A stretch of DNA of 64,000 nucleotides from Rhyzopertha dominica. Taxonomy: Eukaryota > Arthropoda > Insecta > Coleoptera > Bostrichidae. The stretch covers positions 620,001 through 684,000 of the forward strand of contig QCXZ01000047.1 of assembly GCA_025024175.1 (NCBI GenBank), in the 5' to 3' direction. How positions within the stretch are numbered: position 1 is the first letter of the stretch; each line of letters starts with the position of its first letter. Made by a program: the position numbers and the translations under genes. Shown piece by piece: positions 42,041-53,900 of the stretch. The notes under the pieces are model-generated. The model was not told the origin of the DNA. It worked only from the letters and a program-made list of their open reading frames with translations, and searched no databases.

Positions 42041-42486
42041 AAGCGTACATTGAAGAAAAATGTGTTGTTACAGGAGAGTTACATGAGAAAATAGGAACTT
42101 TTTGCAAAAATGCTCAAGATCCACCAATGACATAGGCGAGTGTGCTAAAAAATAGCATAAATACCAATCAGTAGGTCGGAACAACAATACCGGCATCCAA
42201 ACAAATAGTGTACCAAGCATATTGGTATATCCTAAAGAAGAACAAACAAGTATGGAAACTAAAATTAAAAAAATTTAAATTAACCGACAACGAATGGAAT
42301 ATAATAATAATAATGCATTTATTACCTAACAGAAATTTCTATTTACAGGATAAAATAGAAAATCAGCTTTTTTAGTAAATATACAGCACACACATAATAT
42401 AATATACTACCGCTCGGTTACCACAAACGACAATAGCTTTTGTTGAATGGATTCAAAGGTGCATTCATTTTGAAACATCCTGAATC

Positions 42487-42607
42487 AATTATGTAGCTTG
42501 GAAATAAGCTGACTGAACGTATGTGCTTTGTCTCACTTGATTTATCTGATAAATCAAGTGAGACTAAGCACATACGTTCAATCAGCTTGTTCCCAAGCTA
42601 CCTAATT
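42487..42607. repeat. ~60-bp-arm palindrome in the LINE 3' region
   Basis: GAACGTATGTGCTT, GTCTCACTTGATTTATC is followed immediately by its inverse GATAAATCAAGTGAGACTAAG, then CACATACGTTC. The pairing extends to CAAGCTAC/GTAGCTTGG on the outside. It would fold into a long hairpin. Confidence 0.8.
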
Positions 42608-43400
42608 GACAATAGCTTTTTCAGAATATCACAATGAATGTCACAATGTCCAGATATCCTACTAAAGTTTTTCGACATAACAAAAGTAGGCGAGTTAACA
42701 AGCACATTGGTTCTAGCATTTGAACAATAAAAAGTGCCACCTTCCCGGGAACCAAGCCTAGAGACTCTTATATTAAATAATGCCAGCAAAGAAGGACAGT
42801 CAACAGTGCCATGAAATACTTTAAATAAAAATGTTAAACTAGTGCGTATCTTTCTAGCTTGCAGAGAACTAACATCAAACCTTTGCAACAAGAGTGTATA
42901 ATTATATCCTCTATGCGGATAATGATTGTCTACTCGATACGACAAAAACTTAAGAAATCGTCTCAGAATTTTCTCAGTTTTGTTTATGTGTACTTGATAA
43001 TGAGGATACCACATCAAACTGCAGTAATCCAACTTGGAACGAACAAAACTAAAATATAAAGATTTCAGTACACTAATATTATTAAACGATGCTGAGTTGT
43101 GAATAATAAAACCTAGAGCTTTATAGGCAACTTTTACCGTTGAGTCTATGTGACCAGTATAAGATAATTTACAATCATAACTCACACCAACCAACATCTT
43201 TAACGCTGTAGCAGCACACCAACTCGACTGCTTCAATTGTATAATTAAATATTAAAGCTTGCCTTCTAAGGGTAAAAGTGCAAACCTTACACTTGTCAAT
43301 ATTAAGGGGCAATCTATTCATAGCACACCATCTAGCTACACGTTTAACCTGCCCTTGCAATACTAAACAGTCATCCTCGCCGGAATATGCTGGAACTACT
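42598..43400 (-). pseudogene. LINE reverse transcriptase C-terminal region
   Basis: Two overlapping frames (43360-43175 and 43236-42598) join through one frameshift near 43190. The N-terminal piece reads VARWCAMNRLPLNIDKCKV, the W....L.LN..K...... segment that follows the RT palm. The rest has YDCKLSYTGHIDSTVKVAYK, LGFIIHNS, SLYFSFVRSKLDYCSLMWYP and FLSYR. This is the RT thumb/connection region of jockey-superfamily LINEs. No endonuclease or RT palm is present because of the 5' truncation. Confidence 0.65.
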
Positions 43401-44184
43401 ACAAAAATATTTGAAGTGTTTCAAGTACTTAAGTAATGCCTTTTCTGGTGAAACCTACTCTACTTTGCCTTTGGTGGTAATCGGATTTAATATCCTTTTG
43501 GATAAAATAGACACTTATGATGGAATTAAATGAAATGCCGGGACATACTTCAGAGTGGTCGGGATAAAATGCTAAAACTTTATTATAAAACTAACTACAG
43601 ATACACTGCGGCTTTAACATTACACCCTCATCAGAAAGTACAAACATTTTTTAGAAAAGAATTAAAAGATAATTCTTACCAATATTTGAAGAAATATATC
43701 TTCCAAAATATGCAGGAGCAAATCCGCCAGAAGATCAAGATATTCTTGAAAAAATCGCTAGATTCTGATAATGATGATGATTTAGATTTAGACGTAGGAT
43801 ACTTATTTAAAGATGTATCTACTACTTCAATTCGAGACGGCGAAGAATTTTGGAAACATGAATTCCAAAAATATTTAGAAACAGAAAGAGCAACAAGAGA
43901 TGAAGATTTATTGGAGTGGTGGAAGAGAAATGAAAAAAGTTTTCCCCATATTGCAAAAATGGTTCAAGATATTCTCAGCACTCAGGCGACAAGTGTGCCA
44001 CCAGAGTGTTTGTTTTCAAATGCTGGTCTGATGATCAGAAAACACAGGAATAGACTTGACAATCAATCTGCCCGATTATTATTATGCCTCAATTTGTTGT
44101 CTACATGTTCCATAAAGGATACACTAGTAATTTTTAAAATCGATTATTTCTTGTTTTATTGTTTAAATAATTTGTTGCTACTTT
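43386..44184 (+). pseudogene. hAT transposase C-terminal half
   Basis: A frame from about 43390 reads YLKCFKYLSNAFSGETYSTL then PLVVIGFNILLDKI. After stops, the 218-codon frame at 43530-44186 includes AALTLHPHQKVQTFF, EFWKHEFQKYLETERA and the dimerisation motif PPECLFSNAGLMIRKHRNRL. This is the Ac/hobo-type hAT C-terminus (canonical ending P..E..FS.AG.....R..L). It is unrelated in detail to the intact hAT at 31499. The N-terminal half is missing. Confidence 0.65.
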
Positions 44185-44391
44185 AGTTTAATTTTATTAG
44201 AATATTTTTCATGTCACGTGTACATTTCATGTTATAATTCTTTAAATTACCTAGCTAAATCAAAAAATGTTTTGTTTTAATGTGTTTATATTTTTTGTTT
44301 AGTAAATAAATGGTGCCTTATTACCTAGCTACTAATATATTCANTTCTAGAAAATACCAATTGCACAATGCATAATATTTGTATTTAAGTA

Positions 44392-45125
44392 TACAGGTTG
44401 TCCCAAAACATGTAATTATTTTGAAAACGGTAATTTTTTTAAACGCTGAAGCATGTCAGCTTTTTTATTTTTCTAGGAATTTTTTAGCCTATATAGTTGT
44501 TCCAAAATCTGCTGCATGACAGCACCACAATCAATGTCATGTTTTTTTTTAAATGGGCAACCCCTATTTTTAATTGAATTTTTGGATAGCTACCGCTTTC
44601 CTAAGTACACTGATTGCCACATGTGGTAGGTTGCATAAGATTTTTTTTCTGAGAAAAGCTGTTTTTCCTGCCGCATTGAGAAGTTTGTTTTTAAAGCAAT
44701 CTTGAAGTTTTTTAATTATACCTACTTTAACCTAATTGCATTTTGTGCCAAAATTTTTGAGACATATGTTATTTGCCTAAATGCAACATGTTTGAATATT
44801 CGAGTGTTTTTTCAAATATGATTGATATTAAATAGGGCACCCAGTGGCCCTGTTCGGCAGGAAAAAAACTGCTTTTTTCAAGAAAATTCCAGTTGCAACC
44901 CCAACATGTGGCACATGAGTGTACTCAGGGAAACGGTAGCTATCCAAAAATGCAATAAAAATAGGGGTTGCCATTTAGAAAAACATGACTTTGACTGTGC
45001 GCCGCTATGTAGTAGATTTTGGAACAACTACGTAGGCTAAAAATTCCTAGAAAATTAAAAAAGTTGACGTATTTCAGTGTTTAAAAAAAATACTGTTTCC
45101 AAAATAATTGCATGTTCTGGGGCTT
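44392..45125. mobile_element. Foldback MITE with ~330-bp inverted arms
   Basis: The left arm starts ACAGGTTGTCCCAAAACATG and the right arm ends in the inverse CATGTTCTGGGGC... The arms stay complementary through GTTGTTCCAAAATCTGCT / AGTAGATTTTGGAACAAC, the GGATAGCTACCG / CGGTAGCTATCC pair and TTTTTCCTGCCG / CGGCAGGAAAAA. No transposase is present. One N is at 44344, just outside. Confidence 0.75.
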
Positions 45126-46384
45126 TAGGCACACACTGTACCTACCCGAAGTGTACCATGTATTAGAACGCTTCCATTGTTTCGAGACATCTCATCTTGT
45201 CTTGTCTCGCCCCTACCTTGTCTTTAAAATCGAGACAAATTTATGTCGAGACGAGATAAAACACAGGCAAGACGAGATGCTCAAATTGTCTCATCTTGTG
45301 GCGCTACGATAAAGGCACAGAACACGTCTCCAGTCAGTTTTCGCCCGCTTCCGACTGAGTCCAGCACAGCAACCCATATATTATTGCTAGGATCTTGAAG
45401 AAAGAGAGAAAATGTCCATCCGAGGTAACGACAGAAAGAAAACCACAATTATTTTACAAAACAGGACCACTGCATAATTACTGCAAAGATATTTTTTAAA
45501 AAGTCTTATTCGAAAGCTCGTGATCCACATTTTCAAGTAAATTATATTGTACGAGCAAACTAAGTGGTGCAATAACCAAAATTCACAAAAGTGTAAGTTA
45601 CAAATAATCTGAAATATAGACCTCACAAATAGCAATTATTTTAGCAAAAAATATTAAGTATATCGGAGAAATACCTTACGGGCCAGCTGAATCTTTTAAC
45701 TTTCAGATAAGCATTCATTTATCTGTAAATATTCAATAGTTTTTATGTGGTGCTGTTTTCTAAAAATAGGTTGTTCTCTTTCTATCATTAGCTCGACTAT
45801 ATCTCTCTCTATCCAGGATACCAGCTTTAAAGAATTGACCACTGAACTGGTACAGGTGAGTGAGCTTTTACATAAATAAAGGTGAGTGAGCTTTTACATA
45901 AATAATATTGAAGTGACCATCCTTGTTCCCTACACCGTATCCACTATTCTAGTATTGTTGTCTATCATACATTCTTTGGTTGAATGCAGTGTATGGTAGG
46001 TTCATCCAAGCACTTTGTACCTGATAAACAATTCGCACCGACCACAGATCCCGTTCTAGAGGTTTTTGGTTACAGTTTCTGTTAAGGAGAGATAGGTAAC
46101 GTTTCTCTTAAATTAGCCTACATTCCCGATAGATTATTGCTCCATGTACTTTTATGTTCAATATAAAAAAACTGATTTCATTTTTTATGTCTCACTGTAC
46201 CTACCTTTCCCTTACTTACCACAAATACTGTAGAAGACAAGCAAATTCCTTTGTGCAAGGAAACGTTCTTTTATCAAATTAGTGATGCTTGAGCTGTTCT
46301 AAAAATTTAAGTAAAATTCAAGGATATAGAGTACGCAATAGTATAATTATCAACAGTATATTGTAAAATTTAATTATATAAATA
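45126..46384. other. Gene-less stretch with a 26-bp tandem duplication
   Basis: GGTGAGTGAGCTTTTACATA is repeated directly at 45854 and 45881. Around 45180-45300 a run of CGAGACGAGAT-like words suggests another degraded repeat. No gene is recognised. Confidence 0.35.
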
Positions 46385-47903
46385 TCATCTCGAACACATT
46401 AAATATTCTTTGAAAGAAGAAAATATAATTTTTTTGGTAATAGTATTAGGAATTGATTGTATCAAACCCTCTGCATCATAAAACCCTTCCTCAATATGAG
46501 AATGATTTGGTAACCTACATATGTAAACACATACACTTATAAGGTATCTCAATACAGTTCTGCTATCATCAAAACATTTTATTAACTTTCTATAACTAAG
46601 TAACTTGCGCAAACAGTCTGCAGATCCAGGAATACTTTCTTCAAATAAATTTGAAGCAAAATTACAAATATGTTCCTCTGTTTCCCTGTTTAACAATAAA
46701 TTTATGGCTAAATTAAGTACAGCAATTTTTTGTCTGTTACACCGACAACATCTAAATAGATATAGCAAAACAGATGATACATAAATTGCCAAATCACAAT
46801 CTTCTAAAATAGCTTGTTTGTAGCACTTTAGAATACAACATAAAAGTTTATTATTAAACTGATCATGGCGTCTTGCAGTAGACAATATTAGAGTATTAAT
46901 AGAAACATCATGCACCGAGCTCATTAGGGAGTTGTCAAGAAGACCCATCTCTTGTGAAGCAGAAAAAAATGGGCAGTGCTCATAAAGAAGAAATATAGTC
47001 TCTATCAAACAAAACCTCAAATATGTACATAACTTGTTCTTTAAGAATAATTTTGAAATGAGTATTTCAATAACTGTCCTCAGCAAAGTAGGAGATGCAT
47101 CTTTAATAAGGCATGCCGTAACACTTTCTAAACAAGACACAAATAAACCAACTGGCAGATCATTTGTCACACGCTTCTGTACGAATTCTACAATTTTGTC
47201 TACATCGAGAGTCTCTATTATATATGGGAGGTTCAAATACAGAAATGCTCGATGTTGTAGCATAACACCCCTTTCAGATATCAAAGTAAATTCTTTTTCT
47301 GCTTCCGTTGGTGAACATGAGACAATGAACAACAATGGAAACAAAGTGCTACGGTATCTATAATTTTGTGAACGCAAAAAATTTCCAAAATCGTACAAAA
47401 TTTTATCAATACAAGACACATTTGTAAAATGCATTTTGTATTTGATGTATAAGATCCGAATTGTTCCTAGAAGATTACAAAGAATGTTCCTTTCAAGAGC
47501 GTGAAAGTGAATGTTTATAAATGATATCAATTCATAAATAGCTGAAAATAGGGCTTCTGGATAGGTATGTGATACATACGCTTTACCAGCGTATAAACCA
47601 ACAGTTCCAGATGCAGACAACAAAATATGCATAAACAGCTTAACAAAAGCTTGTACAGCTGCAACAGGCTCATTAGTGAAGACATTTGTGCTCACATGCA
47701 GCTCAGAAAATAACGCTAAAATTGGTATTACAGTTTCATTTCCTTCATTAGAAACAGATATTGCCAATTTTTTATAAATAAATAAGACTAGTTTTGGATA
47801 GCATCGGAAAAACTCTTCAGTTGACTTCCTCATTCCGTTACATCTGGCATTTTGACCCACTACTCGATTGACGATGGTCTTCCAGAGTTGCAAAGCAGCA
47901 TTT
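46385..47903 (-). CDS. THADA: THADA last exon
   Basis: The acceptor TTTTGTTCAG precedes the A that completes the Arg codon, then NAALQLWKTIVNRVVGQ. About 505 codons of helical repeats follow and end SFKEYLMCSR before TGA at 46387-46385. The frame remains open upstream into the intron, so a naive start at 48010 would wrongly include intron sequence. Confidence 0.8.
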
Positions 47904-50900
47904 CTGAACAAAAAAGACCAAATTAACACTTTTTGTATATTAACTTTTTTATTGCATATTCTAGAACAATATACTTCAAAATATAAAATAAATATCTTAA
48001 GGTTATACATCTATTCTGGCTGAACCACAGGTTCAAACAGAAGATACATAGAACCAAATCCACAATAGGAGGCAGGACCGGACAATCGATTATTATTTAT
48101 GGGCAAGGTATTTGAGAGTGTTAGTGGCTCACAAATACATCCTAGAGAAGGTAAGTTCGGTGTGCAATTAAAGTTAATTCCGAGTACAATGAGTTTTGGT
48201 ATCAAGCAATGAAGGTCTTTGTAAAAAACGGACATGAATTTATCCCTCCTACAGCAAAAAATTGGGTACTCACATTGCGTAGTATTTTCACTTGCCAAAA
48301 TTAAGACTTGGGGTTTGATTTTTTGTGGCCAAGAAATTTTAACCAAGACCCTAGCAAACTGTTTTGGTTGCATTCGGAGCCACGGAGTGCGAAATATAAA
48401 CCTCACATGTGAAACTTTTATAACATCTTTTAACTAATATGCGAATATGAGAGCAGATGCCCTCAGTGCCATCTAAGTGAGCTGGGCAATCTATAACTGT
48501 GATAGACACTGGCCTAGTGCAGGTTCCTATCGATGGCACCGGAGAAGCTACTCCGTAAGCAATGATTAAATAAATCATCTGCCCTGGTCAATCCACTCTC
48601 ACCCTACTACTAGTTTCGCCCTGTTGGGGCTCATCAGGTAGGAGTAGAGAAACACCGATCACAGCAGACCGTCACTTTTAATCACAGCGGGCGGACTGGT
48701 GTATATGAGAATACAAGGGCAGATGCCATCAGTGCATCAGTCAGCCCGTCGCGGTTAAAGGTGACGGTCTGCTGTGGTCGGTTTGCTCTCTACCCCTACC
48801 TGATGAGCACCAACAGGGCGAAACTAGTCGTAGGGTAAGAGTGGATTGATCAGGGCAGATGATTTATTTCAACGTTGTATCAGTTTGATCAATTAACTCC
48901 TAATTTAATCAAAGAGCTGATTCTAGACATAGGCATAAGGATGGATTTAAATCAAAAGTTGCAAATACATAATTTATAATTATATTTTTAGACAAAACTA
49001 AAACAGTTTTACAATCTCCAATCAATTTTAAAGAAAACATGTCTCTTTGATATTTGCCGTAAAACAACTCCCTAGTCGAAAAAATTGATTTTATTGAAAA
49101 ACAAGGCAACACTTGACAGTGATAGAAAATGCGATTTATACAAATTTTTCAAATAAAAAATTTCAAGAAAGGTTTTGTTTTTGGTATACAAGATGTTAAA
49201 GTTACATTAAAAAAATATATTTTGTGATTTTTTTATTTGAAAAAAAAAGTTTATATCACCTTTTAAGCGTTTTCGGCAACAATGACACTGGTTGTGATTT
49301 AACAAAATAATGGAGTTCCATGTTTTTTAATAAAAACATCAATTTTTACAGACTAGAGACTCGATTTATGTTAAACATCAAATGTTTTCTTTCAAATTGA
49401 TTGGAGATTACAATTTTGTTAGTTCTGCCTAAAAATCCACATGGCTAAAAGTTTTATTAGAAAACGGGGGTCTGCATTACCCCAGCGCACGCCACTGATG
49501 CTTCACAAAATGTCAGGTCATTTGTTTTTATTTTACCTTATGCTATTATAATTGCCCCCAAATTTGAAGTCGATATCTTTTATAGTTCAGGAATGATTAT
49601 TAAAAATAATTTTTTTAACTTTAATTTTAACTTGGTGAAGTTATTTTAAGAATTAATTCAAGATTCAATCCACGTTGAGCATTATGGATCAGTTTTCAAC
49701 ATTTAATTTTAACACGCTGTATGTCAAAAACAAAACNTATTTTTATTCAAAAAGTTTTTCTAAAATAGCCTTTTTTTATCACNTGAAAAACAATGTTGGT
49801 GTATTTTGGGGATATCCTGTATATAATATACAAAATTTTTAGTTCATGCACACAGGATGCTAATAATGAATTAAGTTATCTTGATTTAACAATTTCAATT
49901 AGCAATAACAAACATAATTTTTCATAAAAGTACTAATACTGGATGTACAATTCATAATTGCTCTAACTAAAAAAATGGCAGCCTTTAATAGTTATGTTAA
50001 TTTTCCATTAGAATCATTACAATATCAAAAAGAAAAAAAACAATTGAAGATATTGCCATCAGCAATGGGTATAATAAAGAACCAATACAAAACTAATGGA
50101 CAAAAAAGTGAGACAAAAAATTAATGATATATAGTAATACCACTAAAAATACAAAATATATTACCATTCCTTCCAATGGTAAACCTTCTGTAGTCATAGC
50201 TAATATCATTAAAAGGATCAACAAAACCTATAGGGTTGCATATAAANTGATAAATAATTTAAATAAAAAATTACTATAATTAGGATCAAAAAAAAATTAG
50301 AGCGATTAATTGTCTAGCAAGTATTATAATGCGTATTATGTTGCCTAATCATTTACAAATTTTAAAACTAAAATTAGGGAGCATTTGTCAAATTTAAACA
50401 AACCAGATAATAGACAATATCATTTTGCCTATCACCTGAATGGTAATTTACATGATTTTGATCCGGATAAAGGTTTCAAAATTTTGTTCGAACATTCAAA
50501 TAATGACTTGTTGGCTTTTGAAACACTAGAAATTTACAAATTTGCCAAAAATAGAGACAGAATTGCGTTTTCATACAAAAATAATTTGGTGGCATATATG
50601 TTGTGGACGAGGGTTAGCTTTCTGACCTGTTGAAATAACTAATATTGAATTCGATAATATTATATAATAATATTAGTTGATAATTTGGATGTTTGTTTAT
50701 TGTTGACGAGGAATAAAATAAGAAAACTGGCCTGCAAAAGAACTAATGGTAAGCGCATGCACATTTCAATGTTTAATTTACTTTACAAATGACGAATCTT
50801 AACTACAATTAAGTGACAGTTAACTTCTTAAACGTAAGTACATTTCATTTTATGTAGAATCAAAGACAAAATGTTTGTTGTAGCCCTGGGGATGGTTTTT

Positions 50901-53900
50901 GTTAAAAAAGACCGAAACATGTAGAGAGGAGGAAATAAATAGATTGGAAGTAGAGCACCATTTGTTACTTCATTGAACACATGCTGCATAGTAAGCTCTC
51001 CAAAACTATTATTAAAAAAATATTTATTAGTTTCTGAAAGCATTTGTATTCACTGCCTACTTAACACATTCTCTAGAAACAAAAGATAATAAAAATATGA
51101 GAAACATCGGCACAGAACATAGAATTTGTTGTAGGTGGAGAAACAATTATGTAATGTGGAAGACAAAAAAAACAAAAAAATTTAGTCGGTATGTTATATG
51201 TAACCTGTATTTCATATTAAAATAAAGCATTACCTTAAAAAAATGGTTTTCACTATTTTGACAGGCTAATTAGCGATTCTTTTTCAATTTTTTTTTCAAG
51301 AAAAAACTTACTTTGATTAATTAAATTGGTTGTAGCAGGTTTTGCCTTACTATTTCAGTTCTGCCTCACAATCATTTAGCGGCTTTTGCAAATCAGCTGC
51401 TCAATTATATAAAGCAAAACTACAGCACCATCGATACTTTTGCTTAGATACTGTATCCTTACTTGTGAAAACAGCCACAACACTATACAACTTCAACTAA
51501 ATGTACAAGTAACTTTTTTACCTGATTCTCCATGAAGGGTTGGAAAATTCTTCCAAACAGATAATGCTGACATCAGTGATGTAAATTTGTGTCGATTCTC
51601 TAACTGAATTGTCTGACATCAATACTTCCAAACAATGTATGGCAGCACTAACGGAACCATCACAGTGAGATTCTTGAGCCACTTTAATAAGAAAGCGAAC
51701 TGCTCTGTTTAGTAGAGGCTGAAAAAAGATGTGTAGATATTAGTAAAATTGAAACTTTAATATCGAGCTGGACATTTGTTATATGTAATATTACAAAAAC
51801 ATGACATGTTTTCTGTAATATAATTGCTATTTGCATATAGAAGTCATCATCTGATGTACAGTTAAGTAACATCAAAGTTAGTGAAAGAGAAGTTGTCTCA
51901 TCCTTAGCAATATCAATTTCGCTATCACATACATGCGAGGGTGAGGAAATCTCANGTTGTCACTGTAAACATCTCCGCAATCCACATATGGAACACACTA
52001 TTCGGGCATGTTTCTTATGAGATGGAGAGTGGTTTTTCGAATACTGTTTTTGTGTTGCCTATTGGTTATAGCAGGTTATTCACAATGAATGACACAATAT
52101 CATCATAAACTATTCAGTTTTTACAAATTTTAGTGGGTCAGATGGATAGAGATACCCTTACTAATTATTTATTATTATGTAATTAAACTTATTATGTTAA
52201 ACCAGACCTTAACTGCTGTAAGATAATATTTTGTCGGATAGATCGCTGCCTCTTGAAAACACTGACAAAAAATTAATAGTCTGACGTCTTTGACAAAGAT
52301 TACAGGTGTAATCGAAACGTCAGACTATTAATTTTTTGACAGTGTTTTCAAGAGGCAGAGATCTATCCGACAAAATATTATCTTATAATATTATGGACGC
52401 TGAAAGCATTCACCCTCTTAACTGCTGTATTTTATTATTGCAAATAAAAAAGAGATAACTATTGGAAAGCATAGAATATGTATCTCGGAATTCGAAAAAA
52501 AAATTAAGAAGGCAAGTCTTCAAGGAAACAATTAAAAAGCACTGGAAACTAAAGTGTTATAAGAAGAGTGTTATCTTTAAAATATGTTATTAACAACTTA
52601 CATGCCAAAAATTTGTTATCTTCCAAAAATTATCTGTTTGAAAATCTTCTTTATATTACCAATGAACTGCAAAAACGAAAATTAAAAAAGAAAACAAAAT
52701 ATTCTCTCCATTTTTGGCAATTTGCAATAACATTATGTTTCTTTTCACCTAAAGCATATGATTGTATTCAACATGATTTTGATACATGCATACCACATAG
52801 GAGTACCATCGGAAAGCGGTTAAAAAACATTGTTGCTGAACCTGGATTCACGAATTAATCTTTTGCAGTATTCAAAAAAATTAGTTAATTTAAGTGAGCA
52901 AAGTACGTTGCCTACTTTAGTAATCGATGAAATTTCAATTCACAGAAACACTGATTGGGATGGAAAGAAATTTGATGGGTACATTCATTATTTATTTATT
53001 ATTAATTAAAAACCAATTTTACTATTAGTGGTAAAAATATGTTCGTCTTCTTTGACTCTTGTCATATTATGATCAAATTGATTAGAAATACTTTAAGAGA
53101 GAAAAAAGTGTTTATGGTTGGTGAAATAAATATTATAAAATGAGAATTTCTAGAGAAGTGGGAGAAATTACAAGATGTATAGGGTTTGCATTTGGGAAAT
53201 AAAATATGTAAAGCTCACACTAAACTTTTCCAACAAAAAAATTAAAATTAAATTGGCCATACAGCTATAAACTGAGCCTGCTGATGCTTTATTTTATTGT
53301 GTGGAAGAGCCGAGACTACCTGAATTAAAGGGATGTGAACCAACTGCTCATTTTATAAGAACAGTCCCTTCATTCTCATTCATATAAGAAAGCGTTATAC
53401 ACTAAAAACCTTGAAGGAACTAAAGCTTTTGTAAATAAATGATTAAATTATTTTTCATCCTTAAAATTTAACAATGGCAAGTTAATTATTCATTGTAAAA
53501 ACAAAATTGGTTTCATTGGTTTGATATTTTTTTTAAGAAGCGCTTTGGGCCTGTACGATGAAATAATTGTCAAAAAAACTATTGCTACATTTGCTTTTAT
53601 ACAAAATTAGTCAAGATCATTTAGAGCTGTTTTTTCATCAATTCGTTCCAACAGTGGTTGGAACAATAAACCAATCACTCAACAATTCACAGCAGCTTAC
53701 AAAAGTCTATTAATAAGGGCTGAAATTCGACAAGATGGAATTATATATACCTCTGGATGATATACCTATTTTGGTGAGCTCAAGAGAGTTTGAAAAATCA
53801 GAATTAAATATCAATTGTAATAGATATAGTAGTTCTATAGAATGAGAAGAGAGTTTGCTATTAGACATTAGAATTGGTTGATCATGAGTACATCATGAAA

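Larger units (their letters stand above)
42300..43400 (-). mobile_element. 5'-truncated LINE, minus strand
   Basis: The 3' end of a non-LTR retrotransposon runs leftward. It carries reverse-transcriptase C-terminal sequence, a stop at 42598-42600, a ~290-bp 3' untranslated region and a tail of ATT repeats near 42303-42320. Truncation near 43400 is typical of LINE insertions. The clade is probably CR1/Jockey-like, judged by motif memory only. Confidence 0.65.
48440..48880. repeat. Hammerhead-bearing repeat in inverted configuration
   Basis: Arms 48568-48697 and 48740-48873 are inverted copies of each other, including AAATAAATCATCTGCCCTG, GACCGTCAC and CAGCAGACC. Each arm contains a hammerhead motif. 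The words GCAGATGCC and TCAGTGC also recur at 48453 and 48719. It lies in the THADA intron between exons 5 and 6. It may be terminal sequence of a Penelope-like or retrozyme-like element. Confidence 0.7.

Noticed and set aside
45170..45310. CGAGACGAGAT-rich run as a separate transposon terminus
   Set aside because: No consistent inverted pairing or duplication could be found by eye.
46385..48010. Reading the THADA last exon as starting at 48010 with an initiator Met
   Set aside because: The stretch 48010-47904 is intron. The acceptor at 47904 and the split Arg codon with exon 5 explain the true boundary.
48011..48406. 131-codon open frame on the minus strand in a THADA intron
   Set aside because: No recognisable motif and no splice sites that fit the THADA phases. 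Treated as chance or unidentified debris.
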